DNA of 60,362 bases, taken from Rhizobium sp. Q54 (GTDB lineage: Bacteria > Pseudomonadota > Alphaproteobacteria > Rhizobiales > Xanthobacteraceae). Shown piece after piece: positions 8,636-20,287 of this stretch. How positions within the stretch are numbered: the first letter of the stretch is position 1; each line of letters begins with the position of its first letter. Under the pieces are notes generated by a model, which worked only from the letters and a program-made list of their open reading frames with translations, was not told the DNA's origin and searched no databases. A program made the translations under genes and the position numbers. The DNA lies in the NCBI GenBank assembly GCA_945861265.1, contig CAMAUC010000015.1:1-60362 (forward strand), written 5' to 3'.

Positions 8636-8695
8636 GGGAACGGGCTTTGTTCGGAAGCCCTATGTGGACCCCCGCTTACGTTTTGGAACCTGACT

Positions 8696-10522
8696 ATGGA
8701 TATGCGCAACATCGCCATCATCGCGCACGTCGATCATGGCAAAACTACTCTGGTCGACAAGCTGCTGCAGCAGTCCGGCGTCTACCGCGCCAATGAGCGC
8801 CAGGTCGAGCGCGCCATGGACAGTAACGATCTCGAGCGCGAGCGCGGCATCACCATTCTCGCCAAGGCGGCCTCGGTCGAATGGAAGGGCACCCGCATCA
8901 ACATCGTCGACACGCCGGGCCATGCCGATTTCGGCGGCGAAGTCGAACGCATCCTCAACATGGTCGATGGCGCGCTGGTCCTGGTGGACGCCGCCGAAGG
9001 CCCGCTGCCGCAGACCAAGTTCGTGGTCTCCAAGGCGCTCAAGATGGGCCTCAAGCCCATCGTCGTCATCAACAAGGTCGACCGCCCCGACGCGCGCGCC
9101 ACCGAAGTGCTCAACGAAGTGTTCGACCTCTTCGCAGCGCTCGATGCCACCGACGAGCAGCTCGACTTCCCGATCCTCTACGGCTCGGCCAAGCTCGGCT
9201 ATATGTCGGCCACGCTCGAAGGTTCGAAGGAAGAGGGCATGACGCCGCTGTTCGACCTCGTGCTCAAGCACGTCAAGGCGCCGGCGGTCGATACCGGACC
9301 ATTCCGCATGCTCGGCACCATCATCGAGGCCAATCCTTACCTCGGCCGCATGATCACCGGCCGCATCACCTCCGGTTCGGTCAAGCCGAACCAGATGGTG
9401 AAAGTGCTCGACCGCGAAGGCAAGATCGTCGAGAGTGGCCGCATCACCAAGGTGCTGGCCTTCCGCGGCCTCGAGCGCGTGCCGCTCGACGAAGCTGAAG
9501 CCGGCGACATCGTCGCGCTGGCCGGCCTGCCGAACGCTACCGTCGCCCACACCATTTGCGACCCGTCGGTTGAAACGCCGATCCCGGCCCAGCCGATCGA
9601 TCCGCCGACTTTGTCGATGACCTTCCGCGTCAACGATAGTCCGCTTGCCGGCACCGAAGGCACCAAGGTCACCGGCCGCATGATCCGCGACCGCCTGCTC
9701 CGCGAAGCCGAAGGCAACGTCGCCCTGCGCGTCCGCGAGAGCGACGACAAGGACGCCATGGAAGTGTCCGGCCGCGGCGAATTGCAGCTCGGCATCCTGA
9801 TCGAGACCATGCGCCGCGAGGGCTTCGAACTGTCTGTGTCGCGACCCAAGGTGCTGCTGCGCAAGAACGACAAGGACGAACTCGAAGAGCCGATCGAAGA
9901 GGTCGTCATCGACGTCGATGAGCAGCATTCCGGCGTCGTTGTGCAAAAGATGTCCGAGCGCAAGGGCGAGATGATCGAACTGCGCCCGTCCGGCGGCGGC
10001 CGCGTTCGCATGGTGTTCTACGCGCCGACGCGCGGCCTGATCGGCTACCAGGGCGAACTGCTCACCGACACCCGCGGCACCGCCATCATGAACCGGCTGT
10101 TCCACGCCTATGAAGCGCACAAGGGCCCGATCCAGGGCCGCCGCAACGGCGTCCTGATCTCGAACGAAAAGGGCGAAGCCGTCGCCTACGCGCTGTGGAA
10201 CCTGGAAGACCGCGGCCCGATGATGATCGAGCCGGGCTGGAAGGTTTACAACGGCATGATCGTCGGCGAGCACACCCGCGAGAACGACCTCGTCATCAAC
10301 GTGCTCAAGGGCAAGCAGCTCACCAACATCCGCACCACGCAGAAGGACGAGGCCGTCCGCCTGACGCCGCCGATCCGCATGACCCTGGAAAAGGCGCTGG
10401 CCTACATCCAGGACGACGAACTGGTCGAAGTCACGCCGTCGTCGATCCGCCTGCGCAAGAAGCTGCTGGATGAAACCGACCGCAAGCGCTTCGACCGGTC
10501 GAAGGAAGCCCAGGTCGCTTAA
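8696..10522 (+). CDS. typA: Ribosome-associated GTPase TypA/BipA
   Basis: A 608-residue translational GTPase of normal length. G1 [11 protein letters not shown]2 region [14 protein letters not shown]3 [12 protein letters not shown] and G4 NKVDRPDAR are all in the first 140 residues. Domain II, the EF-G-like domains III and V and the BipA-specific C-terminal domain ([36 protein letters not shown]) follow. It acts on 50S assembly and growth under stress or cold. ATG 8696 ([15 protein letters not shown]) was chosen; the in-frame extension back to 8528 is unlike any TypA N-terminus and crosses the leader hairpin. Confidence 0.97.
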   Translation: MDMRNIAIIAHVDHGKTTLVDKLLQQSGVYRANERQVERAMDSNDLERERGITILAKAASVEWKGTRINIVDTPGHADFGGEVERILNMVDGALVLVDAAEGPLPQTKFVVSKALKMGLKPIVVINKVDRPDARATEVLNEVFDLFAALDATDEQLDFPILYGSAKLGYMSATLEGSKEEGMTPLFDLVLKHVKAPAVDTGPFRMLGTIIEANPYLGRMITGRITSGSVKPNQMVKVLDREGKIVESGRITKVLAFRGLERVPLDEAEAGDIVALAGLPNATVAHTICDPSVETPIPAQPIDPPTLSMTFRVNDSPLAGTEGTKVTGRMIRDRLLREAEGNVALRVRESDDKDAMEVSGRGELQLGILIETMRREGFELSVSRPKVLLRKNDKDELEEPIEEVVIDVDEQHSGVVVQKMSERKGEMIELRPSGGGRVRMVFYAPTRGLIGYQGELLTDTRGTAIMNRLFHAYEAHKGPIQGRRNGVLISNEKGEAVAYALWNLEDRGPMMIEPGWKVYNGMIVGEHTRENDLVINVLKGKQLTNIRTTQKDEAVRLTPPIRMTLEKALAYIQDDELVEVTPSSIRLRKKLLDETDRKRFDRSKEAQVA

Positions 10523-12309
10523 GGCGTCTGACCAGCTTTAGATAGTTCGCCTTTGTCGGGAAGATCGACGGCGTCACGCAGCTTTTTGATGTGCGGTGCC
10601 GCGCGACCTTCCGGGCAGGTGGTTTTCCAATAAGCGGTATGCGTGAACACTGCCGTGGCGCCCGAACTCTTCGTCGACACCGGCACGTCCTTGACGCAAG
10701 CGCCGAATACCGGCGCGATCGGTCCGCCAATCGCATCGCCCCAGAAAATATTGACGATGGGGAAATAGAGATTGGTCCAGCGCGTAAAGCCAAACAGGCC
10801 GCCGTGGTGCATGTACCTGCTGCCGGCATTCGTGAATGACAGCAATCCATCGTTGCCGTCCTTGTAAGGCGGGCAGAGCGGAAATTCGCGCTCGCGGATG
10901 TGATTTTCGAACTCCGCATCGATTCCCTTGCCGTCGTCCTGATTGCTCATCAGATAGCGCGCATGGGTGAGCGCGGCGCCGAGCGTCACGAAATCGGTCA
11001 CCAGCCAAGCATCGATTTCCTTCGCGTCCGCAAGCGTGTATCCCACCGGCCGTTTCGCATCGGACAACATCGTGCTGGCGGCGGCATAGTCGCGCACCAG
11101 CTGGCGGCTTTGCATGCGCGAGTCATCGCAGCCGAGGCCGCCGGCATCCAGCGCTGTGAAGGCCGGGGTTGCACGGACAGGTAGCTGTCTCGCCACGCGG
11201 CTGTAATAGGCGCGCAGCATGTCATAGGCGACGACCGAGCCGAGGCTGTGCGCCACGACGACGATCCGGTCGTAATCTCGCGAGCGATGCAGCTGGTCGA
11301 GCGTATCGACCGCGTCCTTGCGGATGGCGCGCCGGACCATAACGTTGGCTGGTGAGTTGCGGAAGTAGCGCGCGGCGTCTCCCAGATACGGCTGCAGGAA
11401 GGCCGCGTGCATCAGGAAATAGACCGCGAGAATCACGAACGCGGCGATGGTGCTGCTTCCCGATGGCAATGCCCAAGCAATGCGGGCGGTGGTGATATCT
11501 TTGACGACCTGCTCGAAACCGTAACTACCCCATTCCATGCCGAGGAAGACGAAGTAGAAAACCATCGACAGGCCGTAGGTCAGCGCGAAGGCGCATCTTC
11601 CCCAACGCCCCATCAGCAGGCTCGCCGCGGCAAGCGCCAGCGCCGGCGCGAGAAACACGCGCGTCACAAAGATCAGCACGAGCTGGCCCGGCGCTCCCGG
11701 ATGAAACAGGCCGTAATACCAGGCGATATGCGTCAGGACCGCGGCCCCAAGGAAAATCGCAAGCAACACCGCCGCCAACGCCTTGTACCGATACCAGCCC
11801 GCGGCAAGCATGCTGGCGAAGATTCCGACCATCAACATCAACCCGACGACCAGAATTGGCTCGTAAGGTGTGTTCTCGATATTTGTAACCCAGACCAGCA
11901 GTTGTGTCGCCAGCAGCGCCAGCGACAACAACATCAGGCACAAATAGACAGCGCCGACCCACCACAGGCCGTTCATGCCGGTACGGAAATTGGGCCCACG
12001 TCGGCCCAGTTCGAACAACCAGAGCAGTACCGCGACCGCTTTGGTTTCGCTCAAGTGATGAGCCCAATAAAGCTCGTGGAAATCGGCCAAACGCGATGGC
12101 TCGGAGCCTGGAATATCGCTGCTCGTCATCACAGTGAGGTCGAGATCGACACCGCTCGGTTCCGGATGTGACCAAAGTTTCTTGCTGCCTATGGTGTGAT
12201 CGTCATCGTCGAACCAGATCGCGTTGATGACACCGCGCACCGTTTCGAGTGGACGCTGGCTTCCCATGCCGTGCACCACGAGCACCGCTGTCCGCAGCTT
12301 TTTGGTCAT
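10519..12309 (-). CDS. Membrane-embedded alpha/beta serine hydrolase, uncharacterised
   Basis: A 596-residue protein of unusual build. The N-terminus AVLVVHGMGSQRP (8-20) is the first strand and oxyanion region of a hydrolase. Residues about 115-310 hold five or more membrane helices inserted into the fold. The nucleophile elbow VVAHSLGSVVAYD (S355) comes after them, and the soluble C-terminus contains FTNAGSRYMHHGGLFG. A late histidine there (YMHHGG) may complete the triad. Start ATG 12309 has GGGGGCG upstream; the ORF opens further but the extension is arginine-rich and non-conserved in character. The stop overlaps typA's stop. Substrate unknown; lipid or ester is plausible for a membrane enzyme. 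Confidence 0.75.
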   Translation of the reverse strand: MTKKLRTAVLVVHGMGSQRPLETVRGVINAIWFDDDDHTIGSKKLWSHPEPSGVDLDLTVMTSSDIPGSEPSRLADFHELYWAHHLSETKAVAVLLWLFELGRRGPNFRTGMNGLWWVGAVYLCLMLLSLALLATQLLVWVTNIENTPYEPILVVGLMLMVGIFASMLAAGWYRYKALAAVLLAIFLGAAVLTHIAWYYGLFHPGAPGQLVLIFVTRVFLAPALALAAASLLMGRWGRCAFALTYGLSMVFYFVFLGMEWGSYGFEQVVKDITTARIAWALPSGSSTIAAFVILAVYFLMHAAFLQPYLGDAARYFRNSPANVMVRRAIRKDAVDTLDQLHRSRDYDRIVVVAHSLGSVVAYDMLRAYYSRVARQLPVRATPAFTALDAGGLGCDDSRMQSRQLVRDYAAASTMLSDAKRPVGYTLADAKEIDAWLVTDFVTLGAALTHARYLMSNQDDGKGIDAEFENHIREREFPLCPPYKDGNDGLLSFTNAGSRYMHHGGLFGFTRWTNLYFPIVNIFWGDAIGGPIAPVFGACVKDVPVSTKSSGATAVFTHTAYWKTTCPEGRAAPHIKKLRDAVDLPDKGELSKAGQTP

Positions 12310-12908
12310 GGCCCGCCCCCAGGTTGCCGCCGAAATTCTATAAGGTTGCAGCCATAAGGAAAGTGTATTTTTGATTGCATCGACGGCTCGCGCGCGCGAT
12401 GATGCAAAGGCTGGCGACGTGCGGGGCTGCGGCAACGCGCGTGTTTTTGTTGCGTCGGCATACGAGATGTGAGGACGCGCCGCGGTCACGGTATTTACAC
12501 TCGCCGCTTCGGTGACCTGACACGATTCAAACGTCGCGAGTAATTTCGCCGCTACGCCGGTCTCGCCCGCCTGTATTGTTGTGACGCGGACACCGCGGCG
12601 GTGTCAGGCGACGGGATTTTGCCCGATCGTTTGGCGCTTGGTGCCGATTGTTGTGCCAGTTTGTTACGCTTTGACACAAGGATCCGGGATCGCGAATCAG
12701 CGGCAATGTCCCGGCTCGGTCACAACCGCGCGCGCCTTGAAGCCGATGCGGCTTTTCTTGGCCATCGGCGCCAACCACGCAGTGCGCCCATCGCTTTAGC
12801 CCCGCCAATCATGGGAAATTCCGCGCCCTGTGGCCAGTAATCCACACCGTTAACCCATCATTAACGATAGGGCTTGAAGGGGGCCGGGTTGCTTGCTTGT
12901 ATTCATCA
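12310..12908. other. Intergenic region between divergent genes (about 600 bp)
   Basis: No convincing gene on either strand; the short ORFs here have biased, non-conserved composition. The left part would hold the promoter of the membrane hydrolase (a TATAGA about 30 bases upstream of its ATG is the only -10-like hexamer noticed). The right end holds a CtrA-like box at 12850-12864. The middle, 12420-12840, shows nothing I can name. Confidence 0.5.
12850..12864 (+). promoter_or_regulatory. CtrA-like binding box upstream of the GNAT gene
   Basis: TTAA-CCCATCA-TTAA, followed by C, is an exact TTAA-N7-TTAA(C) CtrA consensus. It ends 44 bases before the GNAT ATG, where a cell-cycle regulator could act on transcription. 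CtrA is known from Caulobacter and is conserved in Hyphomicrobiales; occupancy here is inference. Confidence 0.5.
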
Positions 12909-13421
12909 ATGAGCACGACCCTTATCGAGATTCGCCGCGCCAAGTCTGCCGACGCCTCAGACGTCGCAGCCACCCATGACGAAGCGTGGCGCGCCGCCTA
13001 TCAGGGCATCATCCCGGGCAACGAACTCGACAAGCTGATCAACCGCCGCGGCCCGGACTGGTGGGACTCGGCGATCCGCAAAGGCAGCCGGATCACCATT
13101 CTGCAATTCGGCGACAAGGTTGCCGGTTATGCGAATTACGGGCGCAACCGCGCCCGCAGCCTTTTCTACGAAGGCGAGCTATACGAACTCTACCTGCGAC
13201 CGGAGTTCCAGGGGCTGGGTTTCGGCCGCCGCCTGTTTTCCGCCGCGCGCAAGGACCTGATGCAGAGCGGCCTCAAGAGTCTGGTGGTCTGGGCCTTGTC
13301 CGACAACGAGCCGGCGATGGAATTCTATCGCGCGCTTGGTGGCCGTGCCGTCGCCCGCTCGTCGGAGAAGTTCGGCGCCAAGACGCTCGACAAGGTCGCC
13401 TACGCCTGGCCGCAGACCTGA
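12909..13421 (+). CDS. GNAT family N-acetyltransferase
   Basis: A 170-residue protein with the GNAT fold. The acetyl-CoA pyrophosphate loop is seen in ELYLRPEFQGLGFGRRLFSA (Q/R-x-x-G-x-G/A motif; about 93-112), followed by VVWALSDNEPAMEFYRALGG, the conserved C-terminal part. The N-terminal helix carries AATHDEAWRAAYQGIIPG, typical of the ElaA/PhnO-like or RimI-like acetyltransferases of unknown substrate. ATG 12909 was preferred to TTG 12897. There is no strong ribosome-binding site. A CtrA-like box lies just upstream. Confidence 0.87.
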   Translation: MSTTLIEIRRAKSADASDVAATHDEAWRAAYQGIIPGNELDKLINRRGPDWWDSAIRKGSRITILQFGDKVAGYANYGRNRARSLFYEGELYELYLRPEFQGLGFGRRLFSAARKDLMQSGLKSLVVWALSDNEPAMEFYRALGGRAVARSSEKFGAKTLDKVAYAWPQT

Positions 13422-13473
13422 GCGGCGACGCGGTCCGCCCGGCCCGTCGGCGGCAAATTCGCGCGACGCTATT

Positions 13474-13998
13474 TCATCTCTCGACGATCACCGGCGTGCC
13501 GATCTCGACCATGCGATACAATTCGCGGATGTCGCGGTTGTGCATGCGAATGCAGCCGTAAGAAACAAAGCCGCCGATCGACTTCGGATTGTTGGTGCCG
13601 TGGATGGCGTATTCACCGCCGCGCAAGGTGAGCGCCGCCGCTCCCATTGGATTGTCGCGGTCGCCGCCGGGAATGACCTCCGGCAAGTTGGGATGGTCGC
13701 GGCGAATGTCCTCCGGCGGCTCCCAGGCCGGCGCGATATATTTGCCCTCGACGCGCGCCTCCCCGGTCCACGCCATGCCTGGTCGGCCGACGCCAACCGG
13801 AAAGCGCAGCGCACGCTTTCCGTCGATGACAAAGTAGAGATGCCGCTCGCCGGTTTTCACCACGATGGTGCCCGGCGCGAAGCCCGAGAAATTAACGACG
13901 TTGCGCGTCGCCGAATGCGCCACGGCCGCCGCCAGCAGCGCCCAGATCAGGACGAAGGTCACGAACACCGCCGCGCGCTTGATGATTGTGTGAGACAT
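13474..13998 (-). CDS. L,D-transpeptidase (YkuD domain)
   Basis: A 174-residue exported enzyme. An N-terminal hydrophobic segment at about 11-30 serves as signal or anchor. The YkuD catalytic motif is complete: H133 (IHGTN), S146, C149 and R151 (SYGCIRMHN). Family enzymes make 3-3 peptidoglycan crosslinks or attach outer-membrane proteins to meso-diaminopimelate. The small size, with no LysM or other wall-binding module, is usual for the many Hyphomicrobiales paralogues, which dominate polar-growth peptidoglycan. It is convergent with the GNAT gene. Confidence 0.93.
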   Translation of the reverse strand: MSHTIIKRAAVFVTFVLIWALLAAAVAHSATRNVVNFSGFAPGTIVVKTGERHLYFVIDGKRALRFPVGVGRPGMAWTGEARVEGKYIAPAWEPPEDIRRDHPNLPEVIPGGDRDNPMGAAALTLRGGEYAIHGTNNPKSIGGFVSYGCIRMHNRDIRELYRMVEIGTPVIVER

Positions 13999-14164
13999 GC
14001 CCTAGCCCACCGACGATCGATGGTGGCAATACTAATCCGGCGCGCGGATCGGTCGCATGAAAGCTGGCAGTAACGTAAATGCGGCTCGTCATCACCGGGC
14101 CGGCGCGTTGGCGCCGTGTCCCGGTGATCTCGCTTAACCAGCCACGGTAATTGGAGCGATAACT

Positions 14165-16120
<1,956 letters not shown>

Positions 16121-16247
16121 GGCACTTCCTCCCCCTGCCCGGGGCGGTTCCCCCGGGGCGGCTTTTCTATGATTTCTACCATTATGCGATAGCGCCTTGA
16201 TCTGGGACAAGGCGCGCGGCCTGCCACTTTGGGCGGGGGTGGGACCT

Positions 16248-16673
16248 TTATGGCCCCCAGGCGCCGACGATGCCGCCGATAATGACCAGAGCGGCGAGCC
16301 AATGGGCGGCATCGATGACCGTCAGCATGGCCTTGCGGCCGGCATAGGCATTGTTGACCGTGACGGTGGTCAGCACGAAGCCGAACCAGCAGAATGCGCC
16401 GGTGATCATGCCGGCGCGCAGGCTCCACAGCCCGCTATGGGTCAGGATGCCGTAAAGCACCACCCCCATGATCAGCGCGCCGACGAAAGACAGGATGAAG
16501 GGCAGGAATTTCGCCAGACCCGACTTGGCGGCGAATTCAGCTTTGCAGGATTCAGCGGTCTTGCCCTGCGCCGCCATCCAGACCTTGCCAAGCGCCGTGT
16601 AATAGACCGCGCCGAACAGCCAGGCGACGACCGCGCCGGTCAGCACGCTGAGAATATTCACATGTCCGCCCAT
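16248..16673 (-). CDS. DUF1761 membrane protein
   Basis: A 141-residue inner-membrane protein with four predicted helices: about 7-25, 52-76, 84-107 and 118-138. The DUF1761 pattern is visible as [19 protein letters not shown] near the N-terminus and [21 protein letters not shown] near the end. Start ATG 16673 is preceded by CGGGAGA. The gene follows EVE by 16 bp and probably shares its transcript. Function unknown. Confidence 0.82.
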   Translation of the reverse strand: MGGHVNILSVLTGAVVAWLFGAVYYTALGKVWMAAQGKTAESCKAEFAAKSGLAKFLPFILSFVGALIMGVVLYGILTHSGLWSLRAGMITGAFCWFGFVLTTVTVNNAYAGRKAMLTVIDAAHWLAALVIIGGIVGAWGP

Positions 16674-16689
16674 GATTTTCTCCCGGGTT

Positions 16690-17106
16690 CTAAATCCCAC
16701 CCATCCTGCACACGAACTTCCATTCCGCGTCGGTGATCGCCGGCAGCGACAGCCGCGATTGTTTCAGAAGCTGGATCTCGGCAAGCTTAGGTTCGGCCTT
16801 GATCGCCGCCAATGTCACCGGCTTTGCCAGCGGTTCGACCGCCTTCACGTCGACGCAGACCCAGGGCTCGCCCGCTTCCGCCGTCGGATCGGCATAGGCT
16901 TCCTTGATGACTTCGACGATGCCGACGATCTCCTTGCCGACATTGGAATGGTAGAAAAAGCCGCGATCGCCCTTCTTCATCTTCATCATGTTGAGTTTGG
17001 CGGTGTGATTGCGGATGCCGGTCCACGCCGTGCCTTTCGGCCCGGTCTTCACCATCTGGTCCCAGGACCAGGCATCGGGTTCGGATTTCAAAAGCCAGTA
17101 AGCCAT
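16690..17106 (-). CDS. EVE domain protein (PUA-like fold)
   Basis: A 138-residue single-domain EVE protein: MAYWLLKSEPDAWSWDQM at the start, WTGIRNHTAKLNMMKM, then GDRGFFYHSN and VCVDVKAVEPL. The fold is related to PUA and YTH domains and is thought to bind modified nucleobases in RNA or DNA. In bacteria it appears both as a housekeeping gene, as here beside gpsA and tsaD, and fused to restriction enzymes. No nuclease partner is adjacent. The gap to gpsA is four bases, so they are co-transcribed. Confidence 0.92.
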   Translation of the reverse strand: MAYWLLKSEPDAWSWDQMVKTGPKGTAWTGIRNHTAKLNMMKMKKGDRGFFYHSNVGKEIVGIVEVIKEAYADPTAEAGEPWVCVDVKAVEPLAKPVTLAAIKAEPKLAEIQLLKQSRLSLPAITDAEWKFVCRMGGI

Positions 17107-17110
17107 TTTG

Positions 17111-18082
17111 TTATTCCGATCTGATCGGCCGCGTCAGCAGCGACTCGATGGCCCGATCGACGCTGAGTTCGCCGGCCAGCACGGCGGCGACCGCGATCGA
17201 AATCGGCATGTCGATATTCTTCGCACGCGCCATTTCCAGAATGACCGGCGCGGTGAAGGCGCCTTCGGCGAGTTTCCCGTCCGGCGGGGTGCCTTTCGCC
17301 AGCGCGACGCCATAGGAGAAATTGCGCGACTGCGGCGACGAGCAAGTCAGAATCAGATCGCCCAAGCCCGACAGGCCGGTGAGCGTTTCCGCCTTGGCGC
17401 CGAACGCCTTGCCGAAGCGCATCATCTCGGCAAAGCCGCGCGTGGTCAGCGCGGCGGAAGCGCTGGCGCCCAGGTCCCGTCCAGTGACAATGCCCGACGC
17501 GATGGCCAGTACGTTCTTGACCGAGCCGCCGATCTCGACGCCGCGCACATCGCTGGAATGATAGGGCCGGAACGTGCCGGAATTGAACGCATGCGCCAGA
17601 TCATGCGCAATGGTGTCGTCGGCCGCCGCGATGGTCACCGCCGTCGGCAGGCCGCGCGCCACATCGGCGGCGAAACTCGGTCCCGACAGAATCGCCGGCA
17701 CCGCCGCCGGCGCGCATTCGCCGATGATCTCGGTCATGAATTTATGCGTGCCGTGCTCGATGCCCTTGGCGCAGGCGATCACCGGCGTGCCGTTCTTCAT
17801 CGTCTGCGCCAGCGCCTTTACCACCGAGCGCATCGCCTGCGCCGGCACCACCAGCAATATGGCATCGCTCTGCGCCGCCTCGGCCAGCGCGCGCGTCACC
17901 TTGATCGGCGCTTCCAGTTTGACGCCGGGCAGGAATTTGCTTTCGCGTTGCGCGGCGAGATGTTCGGCATGCGCGGCGTCGAATTCCCACAGCATCACGT
18001 CGCGGCCGGCCCGCGCGCAGACTTGCGCCAGCGCGGTGCCCCAGGCGCCGCCGCCGAGCACGGCGATGCGTTGAATGGTCAT
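17111..18082 (-). CDS. gpsA: NAD(P)-dependent glycerol-3-phosphate dehydrogenase
   Basis: A 323-residue enzyme reducing dihydroxyacetone phosphate to sn-glycerol-3-phosphate, the backbone of phospholipids. The nucleotide-binding loop is [11 protein letters not shown] near the N-terminus. The conserved segments [41 protein letters not shown]-like ([16 protein letters not shown]) and [16 protein letters not shown] are all present, including the catalytic lysine region SVKN. ATG 18082 was chosen; a GTG three codons earlier is also possible. The gene sits 13 bp after tsaD, an order usual in this bacterial group. Confidence 0.97.
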   Translation of the reverse strand: MTIQRIAVLGGGAWGTALAQVCARAGRDVMLWEFDAAHAEHLAAQRESKFLPGVKLEAPIKVTRALAEAAQSDAILLVVPAQAMRSVVKALAQTMKNGTPVIACAKGIEHGTHKFMTEIIGECAPAAVPAILSGPSFAADVARGLPTAVTIAAADDTIAHDLAHAFNSGTFRPYHSSDVRGVEIGGSVKNVLAIASGIVTGRDLGASASAALTTRGFAEMMRFGKAFGAKAETLTGLSGLGDLILTCSSPQSRNFSYGVALAKGTPPDGKLAEGAFTAPVILEMARAKNIDMPISIAVAAVLAGELSVDRAIESLLTRPIRSE

Positions 18083-18095
18083 GCGTTCCACCGTC

Positions 18096-19169
18096 TCATT
18101 TATACGCCGCCGTTCCCTTGAGTGCGCCTTTGGCGGCGGCGATTTCGTCGAGCGGCCAGCGCGCGCGCGGCGCGGTTGCCAGCGTGTCGGTGAGGCCGAG
18201 GGCGATGCGCTCGGCGCCGGCCCAGGCGATCATCGCGCCATTGTCGGTGCACAGATCCAGAGGCGGCGCGATCAGCACCGTGCCGGTCTCTGCCGCCAGC
18301 CGGCGCAGGACAGCGCGGATCGGCTGATTGGCGGCGACGCCGCCGGCGGCGACCAAAGCGGTCGGCGGCCCGTATTCGGCGCGGAACAACCGCAATCCGG
18401 CGCGCAGCCGGTCGAACACCACATCGACCACCGCCTGCTGGAACGAAGCGCACAGATCGGCGACATCCTGATCGGACAGAGGCGCGATGCGCTCCGCCTC
18501 CAGCCGCAGCGCCGTCTTCAGGCCCGAGAAGGAAAAATCGGCATCCTTGCGGTGCTGCATCGGCCGCGGCAGCGCGAAGCGTTTGACGTCGCCGCGCAGG
18601 GCTTCCTTCTCCACCTGCGGCCCGCCGGGATAGCCGAGGCCGAGCAGCTTGGCGGTCTTGTCGAAAGCCTCGCCAATGGCGTCGTCCTGCGTCGTGCCGA
18701 GACGAATATATTTGCCGACGCCGAGCACGGCGACGACCTGGGTATGGCCTCCGGAGGCGAGAAACAGGCAATAGGGAAATGGCGTGTTGTCGGTCAGCCG
18801 CGCGGTCAGCGCATGCGCTTCCAGATGATTGACCGCTACCAGCGGTTTCTTGGTCACCAGCGCGATCGCCTTGGCCGTCGTCAGGCCGACGATGACGCCG
18901 CCAACCAGCCCGGGGCCGGCGGCAGCGGCGATGCCGTCGAGTTGATCGTAGGTCTTGCCGGCCTCGCCCATCGCTTTGGCGATAATGCGGTCGATCGCTT
19001 CGACATGAGCGCGCGCGGCGATTTCCGGCACCACGCCACCATAGGCTGCGTGGTCGGCGACTTGGCTGAGGACGATGTTGGACAGGATGCGAGCGCGGCC
19101 GTCGGCGGCGCGCTCGATTACCGCGGCGGCGGTCTCGTCGCAGGTCGTCTCGATGCCCAGGACGATCAT
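18096..19169 (-). CDS. tsaD: tRNA N6-adenosine threonylcarbamoyltransferase TsaD
   Basis: A 357-residue ASKHA-fold enzyme that transfers the threonylcarbamoyl group to A37 of ANN-decoding tRNAs together with TsaB and TsaE. The metal-binding histidines H115 and H119 lie in [16 protein letters not shown] (6-13), FLASGGHTQ and [10 protein letters not shown] are family signatures. ATG 19169 ([13 protein letters not shown]) was chosen over an upstream codon. It is divergent from hemC across 122 bp that include a palindromic repeat, a gene arrangement widespread in Hyphomicrobiales. Confidence 0.97.
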   Translation of the reverse strand: MIVLGIETTCDETAAAVIERAADGRARILSNIVLSQVADHAAYGGVVPEIAARAHVEAIDRIIAKAMGEAGKTYDQLDGIAAAAGPGLVGGVIVGLTTAKAIALVTKKPLVAVNHLEAHALTARLTDNTPFPYCLFLASGGHTQVVAVLGVGKYIRLGTTQDDAIGEAFDKTAKLLGLGYPGGPQVEKEALRGDVKRFALPRPMQHRKDADFSFSGLKTALRLEAERIAPLSDQDVADLCASFQQAVVDVVFDRLRAGLRLFRAEYGPPTALVAAGGVAANQPIRAVLRRLAAETGTVLIAPPLDLCTDNGAMIAWAGAERIALGLTDTLATAPRARWPLDEIAAAKGALKGTAAYK

Positions 19170-19214
19170 TTCTGTCTCCGACCCTCCCAATTCCGGGAAG
19201 CCGCGTATTTACTT

Positions 19215-19263
19215 GCGCATGATCTTATCCGAAAACCGGCGTCCACTTTTCGGGATCATGCGC
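19215..19263. repeat. 49-bp palindromic repeat, GATC family, copy 1
   Basis: GCGCATGATC at the left and GATCATGCGC at the right enclose TTATCCGAAAACCGG-CGTCCACTTTTCGG. Read on the minus strand it matches the copies at 20225 and 53539. It lies in the divergent tsaD/hemC spacer and ends 28 bases before the hemC ATG. Confidence 0.85.
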
Positions 19264-19291
19264 TACAAGGTGCCTAGCATCGTGAGGTAAT

Positions 19292-20221
19292 ATGACGCAA
19301 TCGGGCACTCCCATCCTGCGTATCGGCACGCGCGGCAGCCCTTTGGCGCTGGTCCAGGCGCATACCGTCCGCGCGCAACTGGCGCAGGCTCTGGCGGTGG
19401 CGCAGGAGACCATCGAGATCGTCGTCATTCGCACCTCCGGCGATGCCATCCAGGATCGGCCTTTGTCCGAGGTCGGCGGCAAGGGCCTGTTCACCAAGGA
19501 GATCGAGGAGGCCCTGCTCGCCAACCGCGTCGATCTGGCCGTGCATTCGGCCAAGGACATGCCGACCGTGTCGCAGCCCGGACTGACCTTGGCGGCCTGT
19601 CTCGAGCGCGAGGACCCGCGCGATGCCTTCATCAGCCGCGGCGCCAGATCGCTGATGGATCTGCCGCGCGGCGCCACTATGGGCACCGCGTCGCTACGCC
19701 GCCAGGCAATCACCATGGCGATACGGCCGGACCTTCGCGTCGTGCCGTTGCGCGGCAATGTCGAGACGCGCCTGCGCAAGCTCGACAGCGGCGAGTTCGA
19801 CGGCACGTTGCTGGCCATGGCCGGGCTCAAGCGCCTGGGCCTCACCGAACACGCCACGCATGTCATGTCGATCGAGGAATTCCTGCCGGCGGTGGCGCAG
19901 GGCGCCATCGGGCTGGAAGCGCGCGCCGACGACAAGCGGACGCGCGATATCCTGGCGCGCATCGATCATGCCGACACCTCGATCGCGGTGTCATGCGAGC
20001 GCGCGTTCCTCGCCGAACTCGACGGCTCCTGCAAGACGCCGATCGCCGGTCATGCGACGCTCGAAGGCAACACCTTGCATTTCCGCGGCCTGATCGCGCG
20101 GCCCGATGGCGGCGCGGCGCATGACATCGCCGGCGACGGCCATCTGCGCGACGCGGTGCAGATCGGCGAGGAAGCGGGCCGCGAATTGAAGCACGCCGCC
20201 GGACCAAGGTTCTTCGATTGA
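19292..20221 (+). CDS. hemC: Porphobilinogen deaminase (hydroxymethylbilane synthase)
   Basis: A 309-residue cytoplasmic enzyme that joins four porphobilinogens into hydroxymethylbilane, an early step to heme and, where present, chlorophyll and cobalamin. The dipyrromethane cofactor attaches to C247 (LDGSCKTPIAGH). RIGTRGSPLAL, SAKDMP, GTASLRRQ and RGNVETRLRKL are the substrate and cofactor binding motifs. GAGG lies six bases upstream of the ATG. Two palindromic repeats flank the gene. hemD, a mitofilin-like gene and hemY follow on the same strand. Confidence 0.97.
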   Translation: MTQSGTPILRIGTRGSPLALVQAHTVRAQLAQALAVAQETIEIVVIRTSGDAIQDRPLSEVGGKGLFTKEIEEALLANRVDLAVHSAKDMPTVSQPGLTLAACLEREDPRDAFISRGARSLMDLPRGATMGTASLRRQAITMAIRPDLRVVPLRGNVETRLRKLDSGEFDGTLLAMAGLKRLGLTEHATHVMSIEEFLPAVAQGAIGLEARADDKRTRDILARIDHADTSIAVSCERAFLAELDGSCKTPIAGHATLEGNTLHFRGLIARPDGGAAHDIAGDGHLRDAVQIGEEAGRELKHAAGPRFFD

Positions 20222-20224
20222 AGC

Positions 20225-20273
20225 GCGCATGATCCCGAAAAGTGTGAAGCGGTTTTCGGAAAAGATCATGCGC
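20225..20273. repeat. 49-bp palindromic repeat, GATC family, copy 2
   Basis: Starts four bases after the hemC stop and ends 15 bases before hemD. Arms GCGCATGATC and GATCATGCGC enclose CCGAAAAGTG-TGAAGC-GGTTTTCGGAAAA. A transcribed hairpin here could set the hemC to hemD ratio. Confidence 0.85.
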
Positions 20274-20287
20274 AGAGACCAATAAAA

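Noticed and set aside
8528-8695. N-terminal extension of typA
   Set aside because: The extra residues are unlike TypA and the stretch contains the leader promoter and hairpin.
8660-10273. 537-codon open frame on the minus strand
   Set aside because: Complete shadow of typA; composition (alternating D, V, H, A, G) is typical antisense of a high-GC gene and shows no domain.
12527-12808. Small ORF on the minus strand in the spacer before the GNAT gene
   Set aside because: No ribosome-binding site, no hydrophobic or domain pattern, composition like random high-GC sequence.
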